Shown in pieces: positions 16,544 to 25,987 of a stretch of 64,000 nucleotides of DNA. Under the pieces are notes generated by a model that saw nothing but the letters and a program-made list of their open reading frames with translations, was not told where the DNA came from and ran no database searches. Position 1 is the first letter of the stretch. The number at the start of each line of letters is the position of its first letter. The translations under genes and the position numbers were made by a program. Origin of the DNA: Catonella sp963539695 (GTDB lineage Bacteria > Bacillota > Clostridia > Lachnospirales > Lachnospiraceae); NCBI GenBank assembly GCA_963539695.1, contig CAUTOC010000008.1, forward strand, positions 1-64,000. Direction: 5' to 3'.

Positions 16544-17866
16544 TTACTCTGTCTCTGTCTCTGCAAATATCGTCCTTAAACCGTCAATCTCATCGCCAAG
16601 CAAAAATTTTTCCTCCGTATTCTGCATTAAAAAAGAGTTTACTTCTCTTATCTTGCTTATTGCAAAATCAATGTCTGAATTTGTGCCTGCCTTGTACGCA
16701 CCTATATTTATGAGATCTTCCGCCCCTGCGTATGTAGCCAGTACATTTTTCATTATACCTGCAAGTTTTTTATGTTCATCTGTAACTATATATGACATAC
16801 ATCTTGATATACTCTGAAGTACATCTATAGCAGGATAATGATTCTTTTGTGCCAGTGTTCTTGAAAGAATGAAATGTCCGTCAAGTATACCTCTTGCAGT
16901 ATCGGCTATAGGCTCATTCATATCATCTCCATCTACAAGCACTGTATACAATCCCGTAATAGAGCCTCTCTTACCGTTTCCGGCTCTTTCAAGGAGCCTC
17001 GGCATTTCGGAATATACGCTCGGAGGATAACCTCTTGTTACAGGCGGTTCACCGCTGGCAAGTCCTATTTCACGCTGTGCCATAGAAAAACGCGTAAGCG
17101 AATCCATCATCAAAAGTACATCTTCACCCTTATCTCTAAAGTATTCAGCTATGGCTGTAGCTGTCTTAGCCGCCTTTTTTCTTATAAGAGCCGGTTGGTC
17201 GGAAGTTGCAACCACTACAACCGAGCGTTTCATTCCTTCCTCACCTAAATCTCGTTCTATAAATTCCCTTACTTCCCTGCCACGCTCTCCAATTAGTGCA
17301 ATTACATTTATATCCGCTTTAGTATTTCTCGCAAACATTCCCATAAGCGTACTTTTGCCTACGCCTGAACCTGCAAAAATACCAACTCTTTGTCCTTTAC
17401 CTATTGTCAAAAGAGAATCTACCGCTTTAACTCCAAGTGGAAGAATTTCTTCTATCATCTGCCTTGATAAAGGATCAGGCGGTATAGCTTCTACAGAATA
17501 ACTTGACTCTTTCTCAAAAGTAACTGTTCTGTCAATAGGTTTCCCTAATCCATCTACAGCCAGTCCCAACATTTCATATCCTACATCAACATGAAAGGGA
17601 GCTCCTGTGCTTTCAACAAGGCTCCCTACTCCAACCCCCTCTACATCACCATAGGGCATCAGCAGAATACGATTATCTCTAAATCCGACTACTTCTGCGT
17701 AGGTTCCCTTGTTTCTTTTACTATTAGAATAAATTATACACAAATCATTTATATTGGCACTCGGTCCAAGTGATTCAATAGTAAGTCCTATCAGCTTGGT
17801 TACTTTGCCGTATTTTTTCTCTAAAGGCTGCTCTAAAAGGGAATAATACTTATTTATGTCTAACAA
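16544..17866 (-). CDS. fliI: Flagellum-specific ATPase FliI
   Basis: F1-beta-like hexameric ATPase that energises flagellar protein export. The 440 residues include Walker A GSGVGKST at about 166-173, a catalytic GERGREV at about 193, Walker B LLMMDSLTRF at about 251-260, and PPSVYSEMPRLLERAG, diagnostic of the FliI/YscN group. The gene lies between fliH and fliJ with 24 and 50 bases of spacing. Confidence 0.96.
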   Translation of the reverse strand: MLDINKYYSLLEQPLEKKYGKVTKLIGLTIESLGPSANINDLCIIYSNSKRNKGTYAEVVGFRDNRILLMPYGDVEGVGVGSLVESTGAPFHVDVGYEMLGLAVDGLGKPIDRTVTFEKESSYSVEAIPPDPLSRQMIEEILPLGVKAVDSLLTIGKGQRVGIFAGSGVGKSTLMGMFARNTKADINVIALIGERGREVREFIERDLGEEGMKRSVVVVATSDQPALIRKKAAKTATAIAEYFRDKGEDVLLMMDSLTRFSMAQREIGLASGEPPVTRGYPPSVYSEMPRLLERAGNGKRGSITGLYTVLVDGDDMNEPIADTARGILDGHFILSRTLAQKNHYPAIDVLQSISRCMSYIVTDEHKKLAGIMKNVLATYAGAEDLINIGAYKAGTNSDIDFAISKIREVNSFLMQNTEEKFLLGDEIDGLRTIFAETETE

Positions 17867-17890
17867 TACTATTGCCCTCCCATCATTTAA

Positions 17891-18712
17891 TTAATCCCAT
17901 TTCTTATTTCCTGCCAAAAGCCTTATAGAATTTATAAGGGTAGTAAGTCTTGTATCAAGTCCCGTATCTATAACACAGGAATCAGTTTCTATTTTGCAGC
18001 TGTTAAGAGGCAGGACATGATCCGCAATTATCTCTATGCTCACATGATCGCCTACAATCTCTCTAATATAGCCTTCTCTTGAGTTTACATAGTCAAACTG
18101 TTCCTTAGGTACATGAATTATGTATGACCTGCTGGTTTCAGCATTACTTACGGCCGATACCAACATGTTATATATTACGGCTTCGTACTCATTTGCAACT
18201 ATTCCTGTAAGCCTCTCAACATAGTCAATTACAAGACCTGCAAATAACGGCTCCAGTCTTTCGGTTTCAAGCTGATATTCCTCTCTAAGTCTTGCTTTTT
18301 CAGCCTCAAGTTCCTTAAACTTAATATCAAATTCAGCCTCGGCTTTTTCATATCCTTCTCTATAACCTGCCTCTGTCGCCACTTCTCTAAGACTTTTCTC
18401 TTTTATCTTAGCCTCTTTTATAGCCTGATTCATCAGTTGTTTCTTCATTTCCTCAGCTTCTAAAAGAATTTCGTCGGCACGCCTCCTAGCCTCTTCTTCT
18501 ATTTCCTCGGGCGTAAGCTTTGGAGGTTCTTCTATGGCAAGTTCTGGAACTATATCTCCCAAAAGTTCCATTCTTTCCGCCTCTTCTTTTGCAGCTTTTT
18601 CCTCCTGTGCCTTAATTAGCGAAGAAAAATAAGAATCTGCCCTGGAATTGGAATCTATTACAAAACCGTCAGCCTCATCTCTTGCCCTTGAATATTTTAT
18701 AATATTAGACAA
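17891..18712 (-). CDS. fliH: Flagellar assembly protein FliH
   Basis: Negative regulator and membrane-docking partner of FliI in the export apparatus. The 273-residue protein has a Glu/Lys-rich coiled coil at about 30-170 and a conserved C-terminal domain at about 175-265 similar to V/F-ATPase peripheral stalk subunits (LTGIVANEYE, VHIEI-like strands). It overlaps the 3' end of fliG by eight bases, indicating translational coupling. Identification rests on domain pattern and fixed position between fliG and fliI. Confidence 0.9.
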   Translation of the reverse strand: MSNIIKYSRARDEADGFVIDSNSRADSYFSSLIKAQEEKAAKEEAERMELLGDIVPELAIEEPPKLTPEEIEEEARRRADEILLEAEEMKKQLMNQAIKEAKIKEKSLREVATEAGYREGYEKAEAEFDIKFKELEAEKARLREEYQLETERLEPLFAGLVIDYVERLTGIVANEYEAVIYNMLVSAVSNAETSRSYIIHVPKEQFDYVNSREGYIREIVGDHVSIEIIADHVLPLNSCKIETDSCVIDTGLDTRLTTLINSIRLLAGNKKWD

Positions 18713-19724
18713 TTATCTCGTCTCCTCCACCTCGTGAAATAATAATTTCTCCTGAATCTTCAAGCTTTCTAATAATATTAACAATCTTTTGCTGTGCCTC
18801 TTCAACATCCTTAACACGCACAGGTCCCATAAATTCCATTTCTTCTTTTATCATAGCTGCAAGACGCTTTGAAAGGTTCGTAAATATAGCTGTCTGAACC
18901 TCTTCGCTGACATTCTTGAGAGAAATGGAAAGATCATTATTGTCTACATCACGAAGTACACGCTGTATGGACTTATTGTCAAGCAACAGAATATCCTCAA
19001 ATACGAACATCTTCCTACGAATCTGATCTGCAAGTTCAGGCTCTTCTATTTCAAGAGTTTCCATAATATGTTTTTCTGTACCACGGTCTACAGTATTAAG
19101 AATTTCTACAATGCTGTCTACGCCGCCGACAATAGTATAATCTTGGTTCACTAAAGAAGTCAGTTTCTTTTCAAGCACATCTTCCACTTCCTTTATAACA
19201 TCAGGTGAAGTCCTATCCATTGTAGCTATACGCCTTGCAACATCAGGCTGCTTTTCGGGTGCTAACGATGACACCACCGCAGCTGCCTGTGAAGTAGGCA
19301 AATATGATAATATAAGTGCAATAGTCTGAGGATGCTCATCCTGTATAAAGCTAAGTAACTGTGAAGCATCCGCTTTACGCACAAACTCAAACGGTCTTAC
19401 CTGTAAGCTTGCCGTCAGCTTACCAATAACACTCTGAGCCTTTTCTGCACCGAGAGCTTTCTCCAAAAGATCTCTTGCATAGCCTATACCGCCCTCCGAG
19501 ATATATTGCTGGGCAAGACAGATTTCGTAAAATTCATCTAAAACAGCATCTTTTATTTCCGGAGAAACACTCCTTGTGTTTGCAATTTCAAGGGTAAGTT
19601 CTTCTATCTCATCATCTTTTAGATACTTAAATACCGATGATGACTTCTCCGGACCGAGTGCAATCATAAGTATTGCACCTTTTTCAATTCCATTATATTC
19701 AGCATAAGTCTTACCAGACATCAT
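18705..19724 (-). CDS. fliG: Flagellar motor switch protein FliG
   Basis: C-ring protein that contacts MotA and sets rotation direction. The 339 residues are normal for the family. The N-terminal domain has GAILMIALGPEKSS, the middle holds the armadillo-like EHPQTIALILSYL near 130 and the C-terminal torque helix region has charged residues around 280-300. Its ATG directly follows the fliF stop codon; two adjacent ATG codons make the exact start ambiguous by one residue. Confidence 0.96.
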   Translation of the reverse strand: MMSGKTYAEYNGIEKGAILMIALGPEKSSSVFKYLKDDEIEELTLEIANTRSVSPEIKDAVLDEFYEICLAQQYISEGGIGYARDLLEKALGAEKAQSVIGKLTASLQVRPFEFVRKADASQLLSFIQDEHPQTIALILSYLPTSQAAAVVSSLAPEKQPDVARRIATMDRTSPDVIKEVEDVLEKKLTSLVNQDYTIVGGVDSIVEILNTVDRGTEKHIMETLEIEEPELADQIRRKMFVFEDILLLDNKSIQRVLRDVDNNDLSISLKNVSEEVQTAIFTNLSKRLAAMIKEEMEFMGPVRVKDVEEAQQKIVNIIRKLEDSGEIIISRGGGDEIIV

Positions 19725-21331
19725 TTACCCCCATTCATCACTCAACCAGTTACGCAAGAGTTGTGCTGTAGCCTCAGGATTTTCATCAACAAATTTCTCT
19801 ATCATCTTTCTGGTCTCAGACTTATCCGAGAACTCAATATCATCAAGTGACTGATTTTCCTTAGTTGTAGCAAGTAGCTGTTCAACCGAAAGTTCAGGCT
19901 CAAGTTCAATAACTTCAACCGGAGCAAGCCCTCTAAATACTACAAATATAAGAAGTGCAACTATCAGTACCGCAAGCACCAACATAAGGATATTGGTAAA
20001 TGTGAAGAAACTGCTTCCTTCATCCGGCTGGAATATAGGTACCTGCCATGCCAAAATCTGAATATTAGCTTCCGGTACTCCTGTAGCCCTTGATACAAGG
20101 GTAATTACATTTGCAGGAACAGTGAGTTCCGTAGCTGTCTGATTTGCAAACATAAACTCATCAAATGTAGTTCCTTCAAGCCTGCCGTTTTTCTTCATCT
20201 CCGCTTCATTATAGCTTGTATAAGAGATAAGGGTTATTGCTATTGAAGAATCATTAGGCTTAATCGCCCCCATGGCAGCCTCTGTATTGGTTACCTTCTT
20301 ATTTGGCACATAATCATTTTCTTTTATAGATACATTACCCTGATTACCTGTTCCTGACTGCACCATATAGTCGGTCTCACTGTTGGAATCCGTTCCGGGG
20401 ATTCCTCCATTGCCATTGGTATTTTGGGCTTCATAGCTGTAATCATGTGACTTTAACCCCTGCTCAGCACCTTCCGGAGGAGTATATTCCGTATATACTG
20501 AACTGATTTTATTCATATCAAATATGAAATTAGCTGCTACCTTTGCATCATCATAGGCAGGAAGACCTACAAGTAATTTGTATATTTCTTCCTTCTTAAC
20601 TCCGGTAACATTTTTTTCATAATCACTTATTGAATTAATTCCGCCGCTGAAAATATCATTATCTGCACCGTTAAACAAAAGATTACCATTTTGATCCGCA
20701 ATAGTAATTGCCTTTGTACTGTCATTACCTACTGCACCTGCCAAAATATTTGCTATGGTTTTTGCATTATCCTGTTTAAAATTACTTGTTACAGTTAAAA
20801 TTACACTAACCGATGTATCCTTTCTGCAAAAAGAGTATTCCCCGTGGTAGGAGAACTTATCGACACAACTGCATTATCAATATTATCCATATTAAGCAAT
20901 ACCTGTCTTAGCCAGTCCTGCTTATACATAGTAGCTTTAAGCTTTTTCTCACTTTCAGTGGTCGAAAATCCGTTATCAAAAAGTTGATCAATCGACATTC
21001 CAATCGAAGGAATATCATTTTTAGCAAGTACCAGCAAAGCATTTGAATAGTCTTTTTGATCTACTGATATAGTAGTTGCATCAGAAGATACTTCATAAGA
21101 AATCCCATTATCATCCAATAAATCCCTTATCTTAGCTGTATCTGCTGTCTTCTCAGACTTAACCAATGTTGTCATTACCGGTCTTGTGACAAAATAAGAC
21201 ACCAAAATAATTGCAAGAAAAACTCCCGCTCCAACAGCAAGCATAAGTATTCTCTGCATCAGTGTATATTTCTTCCAAAATTCCAAAAGACGGGCAGGAA
21301 TCTTTCTCAATCGTTCTAAAAGCATATTCAT
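19725..21331 (-). pseudogene. fliF: Flagellar MS-ring protein FliF, interrupted by a one-base frameshift
   Basis: The MS-ring protein is the inner-membrane platform of the basal body. The first reading frame (21331 to 20801, 176 codons) gives the N-terminal TM segment (about 26-46) and the first ring-building domain, ending abruptly after GNTLFAER. The remaining sequence continues in the -1 frame, with LAGAVGNDSTKAI, a second TM near the C-terminus and the FliG-binding tail RNWLSDEWG. Restoring one A in the AAA run at 20821-20823 gives an unbroken protein of about 535 residues, a normal FliF length. All flanking fla genes are intact. This is either a real recent mutation or a sequencing error. 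Confidence 0.9.
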
Positions 21332-21365
21332 CTACAATTTTCTCCTCAGCAGTATTAAAGTAAAA

Positions 21366-21692
21366 TTAGAACTGCAGATTCATTATTTCCCTATAAGCAC
21401 CCATTACAGCATTTCTTATCGCTACTGTATACTGAAGGGATAGGTTCGCTTTTCTTTGCGCCACCATAAGATCCGCTATATTATCAGAGTTTCCAAGTGC
21501 AAACTTCATTTCTTCCTGTTCCGCTGCATTAGTGAGGTCATTTGTCTGCTTCACCATGTCAAGGGCAGACTTAAATATGCTTTCAAATCCTTCACCGCTA
21601 TTTCCTTGAACTACACCTGCTTGTGAATTTTTTGTATTTATACCATTAATACTTTTAAGTGGAACTAAACTACCTATCGCAGCAATATCCAT
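21366..21692 (-). CDS. fliE: Flagellar hook-basal body protein FliE
   Basis: Rod-adjacent protein linking MS ring and rod. The 108-residue protein has the family C-terminus TVAIRNAVMGAYREIMNLQF and a MVAQRKANLSLQ segment. I choose the ATG at 21692 because GGAG lies nine bases upstream; two earlier in-frame candidates overlap that ribosome site. It lies between flgC and fliF, as in other Firmicutes. Confidence 0.92.
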   Translation of the reverse strand: MDIAAIGSLVPLKSINGINTKNSQAGVVQGNSGEGFESIFKSALDMVKQTNDLTNAAEQEEMKFALGNSDNIADLMVAQRKANLSLQYTVAIRNAVMGAYREIMNLQF

Positions 21693-21741
21693 TATTCTCA
21701 TCTCCAAAATAATTTTTTTGTATTTTCAGTCTAAGTAATCT

Positions 21742-22185
21742 TTATTGAGCTCCGCCCATTTCCAATGCCTTCATTATCATGCTTTTAGTTGCATTAAATG
21801 CCGTTACATTTGCTTCATAAGACCTTGTTGCATCTATCATATCCGTCATTTCCTGGACAGTATTAACATTAGGATAAGTTACATATCCCTCTTCATTTGC
21901 ATCCGGATGTGAAGGATCGTATACAAGTCTTACAGGACTTTTAGTGTCAGAGTAAATACCTGTAACCTTTACTCCGTTTCCCACACGCCCTGCCGTTCTT
22001 AAAAGTATTTGTGAAAAGCCCGTTACATCTTTTTCTGCAAATACTACATTTTTTCTTCTGTATACCTGACCGTTCTCATCTCTTGTAGTATTTATGTTTG
22101 CAATATTCTGTGCAATTACATCCGTTCTAAGTTGCTGTGCCGTCATACCTGTAGCACTTACATCCATTGCTCCAAAAACCGACAT
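21742..22185 (-). CDS. flgC: Flagellar basal-body rod protein FlgC
   Basis: Proximal rod subunit. The 147-residue product has the N-terminal rod signature with QLRTDVIAQNIANINTTR, the FlgC-typical VYRRKNVVF and the C-terminal MIDATRSYEANVTAFNATKSM. It follows flgB by 32 bases with a GAGGGG ribosome site. Confidence 0.95.
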   Translation of the reverse strand: MSVFGAMDVSATGMTAQQLRTDVIAQNIANINTTRDENGQVYRRKNVVFAEKDVTGFSQILLRTAGRVGNGVKVTGIYSDTKSPVRLVYDPSHPDANEEGYVTYPNVNTVQEMTDMIDATRSYEANVTAFNATKSMIMKALEMGGAQ

Positions 22186-22217
22186 TTTATTTACCCCTCT
22201 CTTTTATAATATTTTAA

Positions 22218-22613
22218 CTACTGGTTAACTGAGGTTAACGCTACTTTAAGCCTTGAAAACTCTTGTGTCATAGAATCCAAAAGAGTATAGTACCTAATCT
22301 GATTCTTTGCAAGATATGTGTTTTCCGTATGTATGTCTACATTATTGCCATCCAAACGATAGCTAAGACTTGCATAATCAGTATAAGCTGTACCGTCAAG
22401 CCTACTCAAATCTGCATTTGCAACCCTGTGTCTGAGATTTCCGCCCCTGATAAGCTCCATAGCCAAATAGGATTCAAACATAACATCTTTACGCTTATAT
22501 CCCGGTGTATCATTGTTGGCAATATTATTTGAAATAATATTATTTCTCAGCCAACTTGCATCTGCCGCCTTGCCTAAAACATTAATAAAATTATACGCAT
22601 CTGACGCAATCAT
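22218..22613 (-). CDS. flgB: Flagellar basal-body rod protein FlgB
   Basis: Rod subunit and first gene of the flagellar operon. The 131-residue protein shows WLRNNIISNNIANNDTPGYKRKDV, the FlgB rod motif, and ends in the usual YYTLLDSMTQEFSRLK helix. AGGAG lies eight bases before the ATG. Upstream is a pair of duplicated promoters following the codY terminator, so flgB begins the transcript. Confidence 0.95.
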   Translation of the reverse strand: MIASDAYNFINVLGKAADASWLRNNIISNNIANNDTPGYKRKDVMFESYLAMELIRGGNLRHRVANADLSRLDGTAYTDYASLSYRLDGNNVDIHTENTYLAKNQIRYYTLLDSMTQEFSRLKVALTSVNQ

Positions 22614-22722
22614 ATTATCAACTCCTATGTTAAAATATGTTTACCAACTTTCCAAGCATACAACCACTTAGGTAGAGTATTTATTTAACCTCAACCAAAA
22701 TAATTATTACGCTAATATATCT

Positions 22723-22751
22723 ATTATAAATATTTTTAAACGAAATTACAA
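22723..22751 (-). promoter_or_regulatory. Flagellar operon promoter, copy 1 (proximal)
   Basis: On the minus strand TTGTAA (22751-22746), a 17-base spacer and TATAAT (22728-22723) lie about 110 bases before flgB. It is the gene-proximal copy of a duplicated 28-bp promoter segment. Confidence 0.7.
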
Positions 22752-22784
22752 CCTAATATAAATATTTTTAAACGAAATTACAAC
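22725..22784 (-). repeat. Tandem duplication of a 28-bp promoter segment
   Basis: Two identical 28-base copies (22725-22752 and 22757-22784) are separated by four bases, a period of 32. Each copy contains a -35 hexamer and the start of a -10 hexamer; only the base after the copy differs (TATAAT versus TATATT). Confidence 0.9.
22755..22783 (-). promoter_or_regulatory. Flagellar operon promoter, copy 2 (distal)
   Basis: On the minus strand TTGTAA (22783-22778), a 17-base spacer and TATATT (22760-22755). Same architecture as the proximal copy with a slightly weaker -10. Confidence 0.6.
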
Positions 22785-22804
22785 ATAAATTTTAAATTAG
22801 TTTA

Positions 22805-22844
22805 AAATATACAAAGGGACTCAGTCTAAACCAAATCCCTTTGT
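22805..22844 (-). terminator. Terminator of codY
   Basis: Stem ACAAAGGGA / TCCCTTTGT (22811-22819 with 22836-22844) with a 16-base loop, followed on the minus strand by ATATTTTAAAC. It lies 16 bases after the codY stop and separates codY from the flagellar promoters. Confidence 0.75.
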
Positions 22845-22860
22845 ACCCATAAATGTTACA

Positions 22861-23634
22861 TTATTTGTTGTTTACTTTAGTCAACTCATCAAATACCACA
22901 TCATTGAGCACTTTGATATAAGTACCTTTCATTCCAGAGGATCTTGATTCAATAACTCCCGCACTTTCAAATTTTCTCAAAGCATTTACGATAACCGACC
23001 TTGTAATTCCAACTCTGTCAGCCACTTTACTGGCGACCAAAACTCCCTCATTCCCATTAAGTTCACTTAAAATATGGGTAATTGCTTCGAGTTCCGAGAA
23101 AGACAAAGTATTAACTGCCGATTTAACAATTTGTATTTTTCTGCTTTCTTCAGCATTTTCTTCGTTGACCGATCTCATTATCTCAAGCCCTACCACTGTT
23201 GTTCCATACTCCGATAAAATAATGTCATCAATATTATACGGTTCACTTTTCTTGTAAATAAACAGCGTTCCGAATCTGTCACTTGCTATATCTATCGGAA
23301 TAATTATAGCCTGATACTCATTTACCCCTTCAAACTCAAAGCCTAATGTTGTAAGATTAACATTTTCTTTGGTAGAGAGGATGCTGAGCAGCCTCTCATT
23401 AAGATTACTGTCTATATAGCAGCCGACATTATCCTTAATCAGCTCCTTTATGGCAGGTATGTCATCCCTGTTCTTTATTCCTAAAACTTTTCCCTTCCTG
23501 CTAAGAACTATGATATTTGAATCCAATATCTCGCTTAGCACTCCGCAAATATCGTTGAAAACCACCATGTGAGAATCATTATTGTGCAGTAACTTATTGA
23601 TTTTTCTTGTCTTATCCAATAACTGAACACTCAT
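22861..23634 (-). CDS. codY: GTP/branched-chain amino acid-sensing repressor CodY
   Basis: Global nutritional regulator of low-GC Firmicutes. The 257-residue protein starts MSVQLLDKTRKINKLL, has the N-terminal GAF effector domain (about 1-155) with VGLEIMRS, and a C-terminal winged HTH at about 200-245 (VASKVADRVGITRSVIVNALRKFESAG), which is nearly invariant in CodY. It lies between topA and the flagellar operon. Branched-chain amino acid genes (ilvB, ilvD) and serA/serC in this window are plausible targets, though I could not find a clear AATTTTCWGAAAATT box in front of them. Confidence 0.96.
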   Translation of the reverse strand: MSVQLLDKTRKINKLLHNNDSHMVVFNDICGVLSEILDSNIIVLSRKGKVLGIKNRDDIPAIKELIKDNVGCYIDSNLNERLLSILSTKENVNLTTLGFEFEGVNEYQAIIIPIDIASDRFGTLFIYKKSEPYNIDDIILSEYGTTVVGLEIMRSVNEENAEESRKIQIVKSAVNTLSFSELEAITHILSELNGNEGVLVASKVADRVGITRSVIVNALRKFESAGVIESRSSGMKGTYIKVLNDVVFDELTKVNNK

Positions 23635-23876
23635 TTTCAGCCCCCTCCTGATGTTTCTCTATAAAGAGATAAATTTAAGTTTTATTCTCATTCTCAATAA
23701 GTTGCAAAAAAAAATTATAATGCAAAATTAAAGAATGAATGTCTCCGTATAAAAATTGTACCACATAATTGTACTAATAATCAAGATAAATTAATTAATT
23801 GCTTAAATTATTAATTTATTTTATAACAAAGATTAATTTATTTCACCGTAAATAAAGCATTATGAAACACTGCAAA

Positions 23877-25958
23877 TTAATTTTTATTAATTGTTGCCTC
23901 TTTTGTTACAACTTTTTGGCATTCTTTATTTGCACATACAAGTTTGCCACCTTTTTCAACAGTATAAGTGTTGCAATCCGTGCATTTTATTATAGACGGT
24001 TTTTGCCAACTTATAAATTCACACTCCGGACTCTTCTCACAAGAATAAAAAGGGCGACCTTTCTTTGTTTTTCTAATAACAACTTCTGAAGCACATAAAG
24101 GACACGATACTCCAACTTTTTCCAAATAAGGCTTGGTAAATTTACATTCAGGAAAACCCGGGCAGGCAAGAAATTTCCCATGCGGTCCATATTTAATTAC
24201 AAGATTTCTTCCGCAATTCGGGCATAATTCTTCTGTAATTTCATCCTGAATTTCAATTTTTTCAAGATTTTCCTCTTCTTTCTTAACTTCTTTTTCCAAA
24301 TCAGGATAGAAATTCCTTACAATTTCCTTCCACTCTATATCGCCTGTCTCCACTTTATCAAGAAGCCCTTCCATTGTAGCTGTAAAATTTGTATCTACAA
24401 TTTCAGGAAATGCTACATTCATAATATTGTTTACTATCGTACCTATTTCAGTAATAAAAATCGCCTTATTTTCCTTGGCTACATATCTTCTGGCAAGAAT
24501 AGTCGTAATTGTAGGGGCATAAGTACTCGGACGACCTATTCCAAGTTCTTCAAGTGCCTTAACAAGAGAAGCTTCAGTAAAATGTGCAGGAGGCTGGGTA
24601 AAATGTTGGACTTCATCAAATTTTTCAAATTTAAGTTCAGTTTTCTCATCAATTCCGGCTGAGATACTATCTTCTTCTTTCTCAAAATCCGCCTCTACAT
24701 AAACGGACATAAAACCGTCAAATTTAAGTTTGGAGGCTGAAGCTGTGAATATATATTTTCCGGCAGATATTTTTACGGATTTTATATTATAAACAGCAGA
24801 CTTCATACGGCTTGCAATAAACCGTTTCCAAATAAGCGAATACAATCTGAACTGATCTCTTGACAATGACTCCTTAACAACCACCGGTGACAAATCCGTA
24901 TGTGCAGGTCTTATTGCCTCATGTGCATCTTGAATTTTCTTTCCCTTATCTTTTAACGCCTGTACCTCAGTCAGATAATTCTCTCCATACAATCTCTCTA
25001 TATACTCTCTCGCAGCCTTATCCGCTTCTTCGGAAATTCTTGTAGAATCGGTACGCAGATAAGAAATAAGCCCGACAAGCCCCTGTCCTTTTATTTCTAC
25101 ACCCTCATAAAGCTGTTGTGCTATTCTCATTGTCTTTTGTGTAGAAAAATTAAGACTCTTTGCCGCTTCCTGCTGCAAGGTACTGGTTGTAAACGGAAGC
25201 GGTGCTTTTCTCATCCTTTCAGAATTTTTTATCTCTGTAATTTTATAAGAAACTTTTTTAAGTTCCTTCATAAGCTTATCCATTTCAGCCTTTGATGTAA
25301 TGGACAGTTTGCCGGTTTCATCACCATAAAACTTTGCTATTACAGGTTTCTTGACCCCTTTTGCCGTTAAATGGGCATCTAAAGTCCAATACTCTTCAGG
25401 AATAAAATCATTTATTTTATCTTCCCTGTCACTTATAAGTTTAAGTGCCGCCGACTGCACTCTTCCTGCCGAAAGTCCTCTTTTTACTTTTTTCCAAAGA
25501 AGCGGGCTTATACTATAGCCTACCATTCTGTCAAGTACTCTTCTTGCCTGTTGGGCATCTACCAAATCCATATCTATATCTCTTGGCGACTTAATTGCAT
25601 TCTTCACTGCACTTTTAGTGATTTCATTAAATGTAATTCTTTTATACTTTCCGTTTTCAAGTTTTAAAGCACTTACCAAATGCCATGATATAGCCTCCCC
25701 TTCACGATCCGGGTCAGTTGCCAAGTATACTTTATCTGATTTTTTAACAGCTTTTCTAAGTGTTGCAAGCAAATCTCCTTTTCCCCTAATGGTTATATAC
25801 TTAGGCTCATAGTCATTTTCAATATCCACTCCCATCTGACTTTTTGGCAAATCCCTAACATGTCCCATAGAAGCTACAACTTCATAATTCGTACCAAGGT
25901 ATTTTTTAATTGTCTTAGCTTTTGCAGGTGACTCAACTATTACCAAATACTTAGGCAT
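23877..25958 (-). CDS. topA: DNA topoisomerase I
   Basis: Type IA topoisomerase relaxing negative supercoils. The 693 residues include a TOPRIM domain starting YLVIVESPAKAKTI with the DPDREGE acidic site at about 82-88, the catalytic tyrosine Y300 in LISYLRTDSTR, and a C-terminal tail with three zinc-finger-like units (CPNC...CPGFPEC at ~575-600, CPLC...CEKSPEC, and CTDC...CANKEC). It lies 29 bases after dprA, a common Firmicute pairing. The 242-base gap to codY is very AT-rich, with no terminator I trust. Confidence 0.96.
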   Translation of the reverse strand: MPKYLVIVESPAKAKTIKKYLGTNYEVVASMGHVRDLPKSQMGVDIENDYEPKYITIRGKGDLLATLRKAVKKSDKVYLATDPDREGEAISWHLVSALKLENGKYKRITFNEITKSAVKNAIKSPRDIDMDLVDAQQARRVLDRMVGYSISPLLWKKVKRGLSAGRVQSAALKLISDREDKINDFIPEEYWTLDAHLTAKGVKKPVIAKFYGDETGKLSITSKAEMDKLMKELKKVSYKITEIKNSERMRKAPLPFTTSTLQQEAAKSLNFSTQKTMRIAQQLYEGVEIKGQGLVGLISYLRTDSTRISEEADKAAREYIERLYGENYLTEVQALKDKGKKIQDAHEAIRPAHTDLSPVVVKESLSRDQFRLYSLIWKRFIASRMKSAVYNIKSVKISAGKYIFTASASKLKFDGFMSVYVEADFEKEEDSISAGIDEKTELKFEKFDEVQHFTQPPAHFTEASLVKALEELGIGRPSTYAPTITTILARRYVAKENKAIFITEIGTIVNNIMNVAFPEIVDTNFTATMEGLLDKVETGDIEWKEIVRNFYPDLEKEVKKEEENLEKIEIQDEITEELCPNCGRNLVIKYGPHGKFLACPGFPECKFTKPYLEKVGVSCPLCASEVVIRKTKKGRPFYSCEKSPECEFISWQKPSIIKCTDCNTYTVEKGGKLVCANKECQKVVTKEATINKN

Positions 25959-25987
25959 ATTCCTCTTCCTCTCTTTTACTCTTTATA

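Noticed and set aside
19725..20744. Second half of fliF as an independent gene
   Set aside because: It begins inside the conserved ring domain, has no ribosome site and continues FliF homology seamlessly after one inserted base.
20801..20830. Programmed -1 frameshift in fliF
   Set aside because: A -1 shift would restore the frame, but no X-XXY-YYZ slippery heptamer or downstream structure is visible, and FliF is not known to use recoding.
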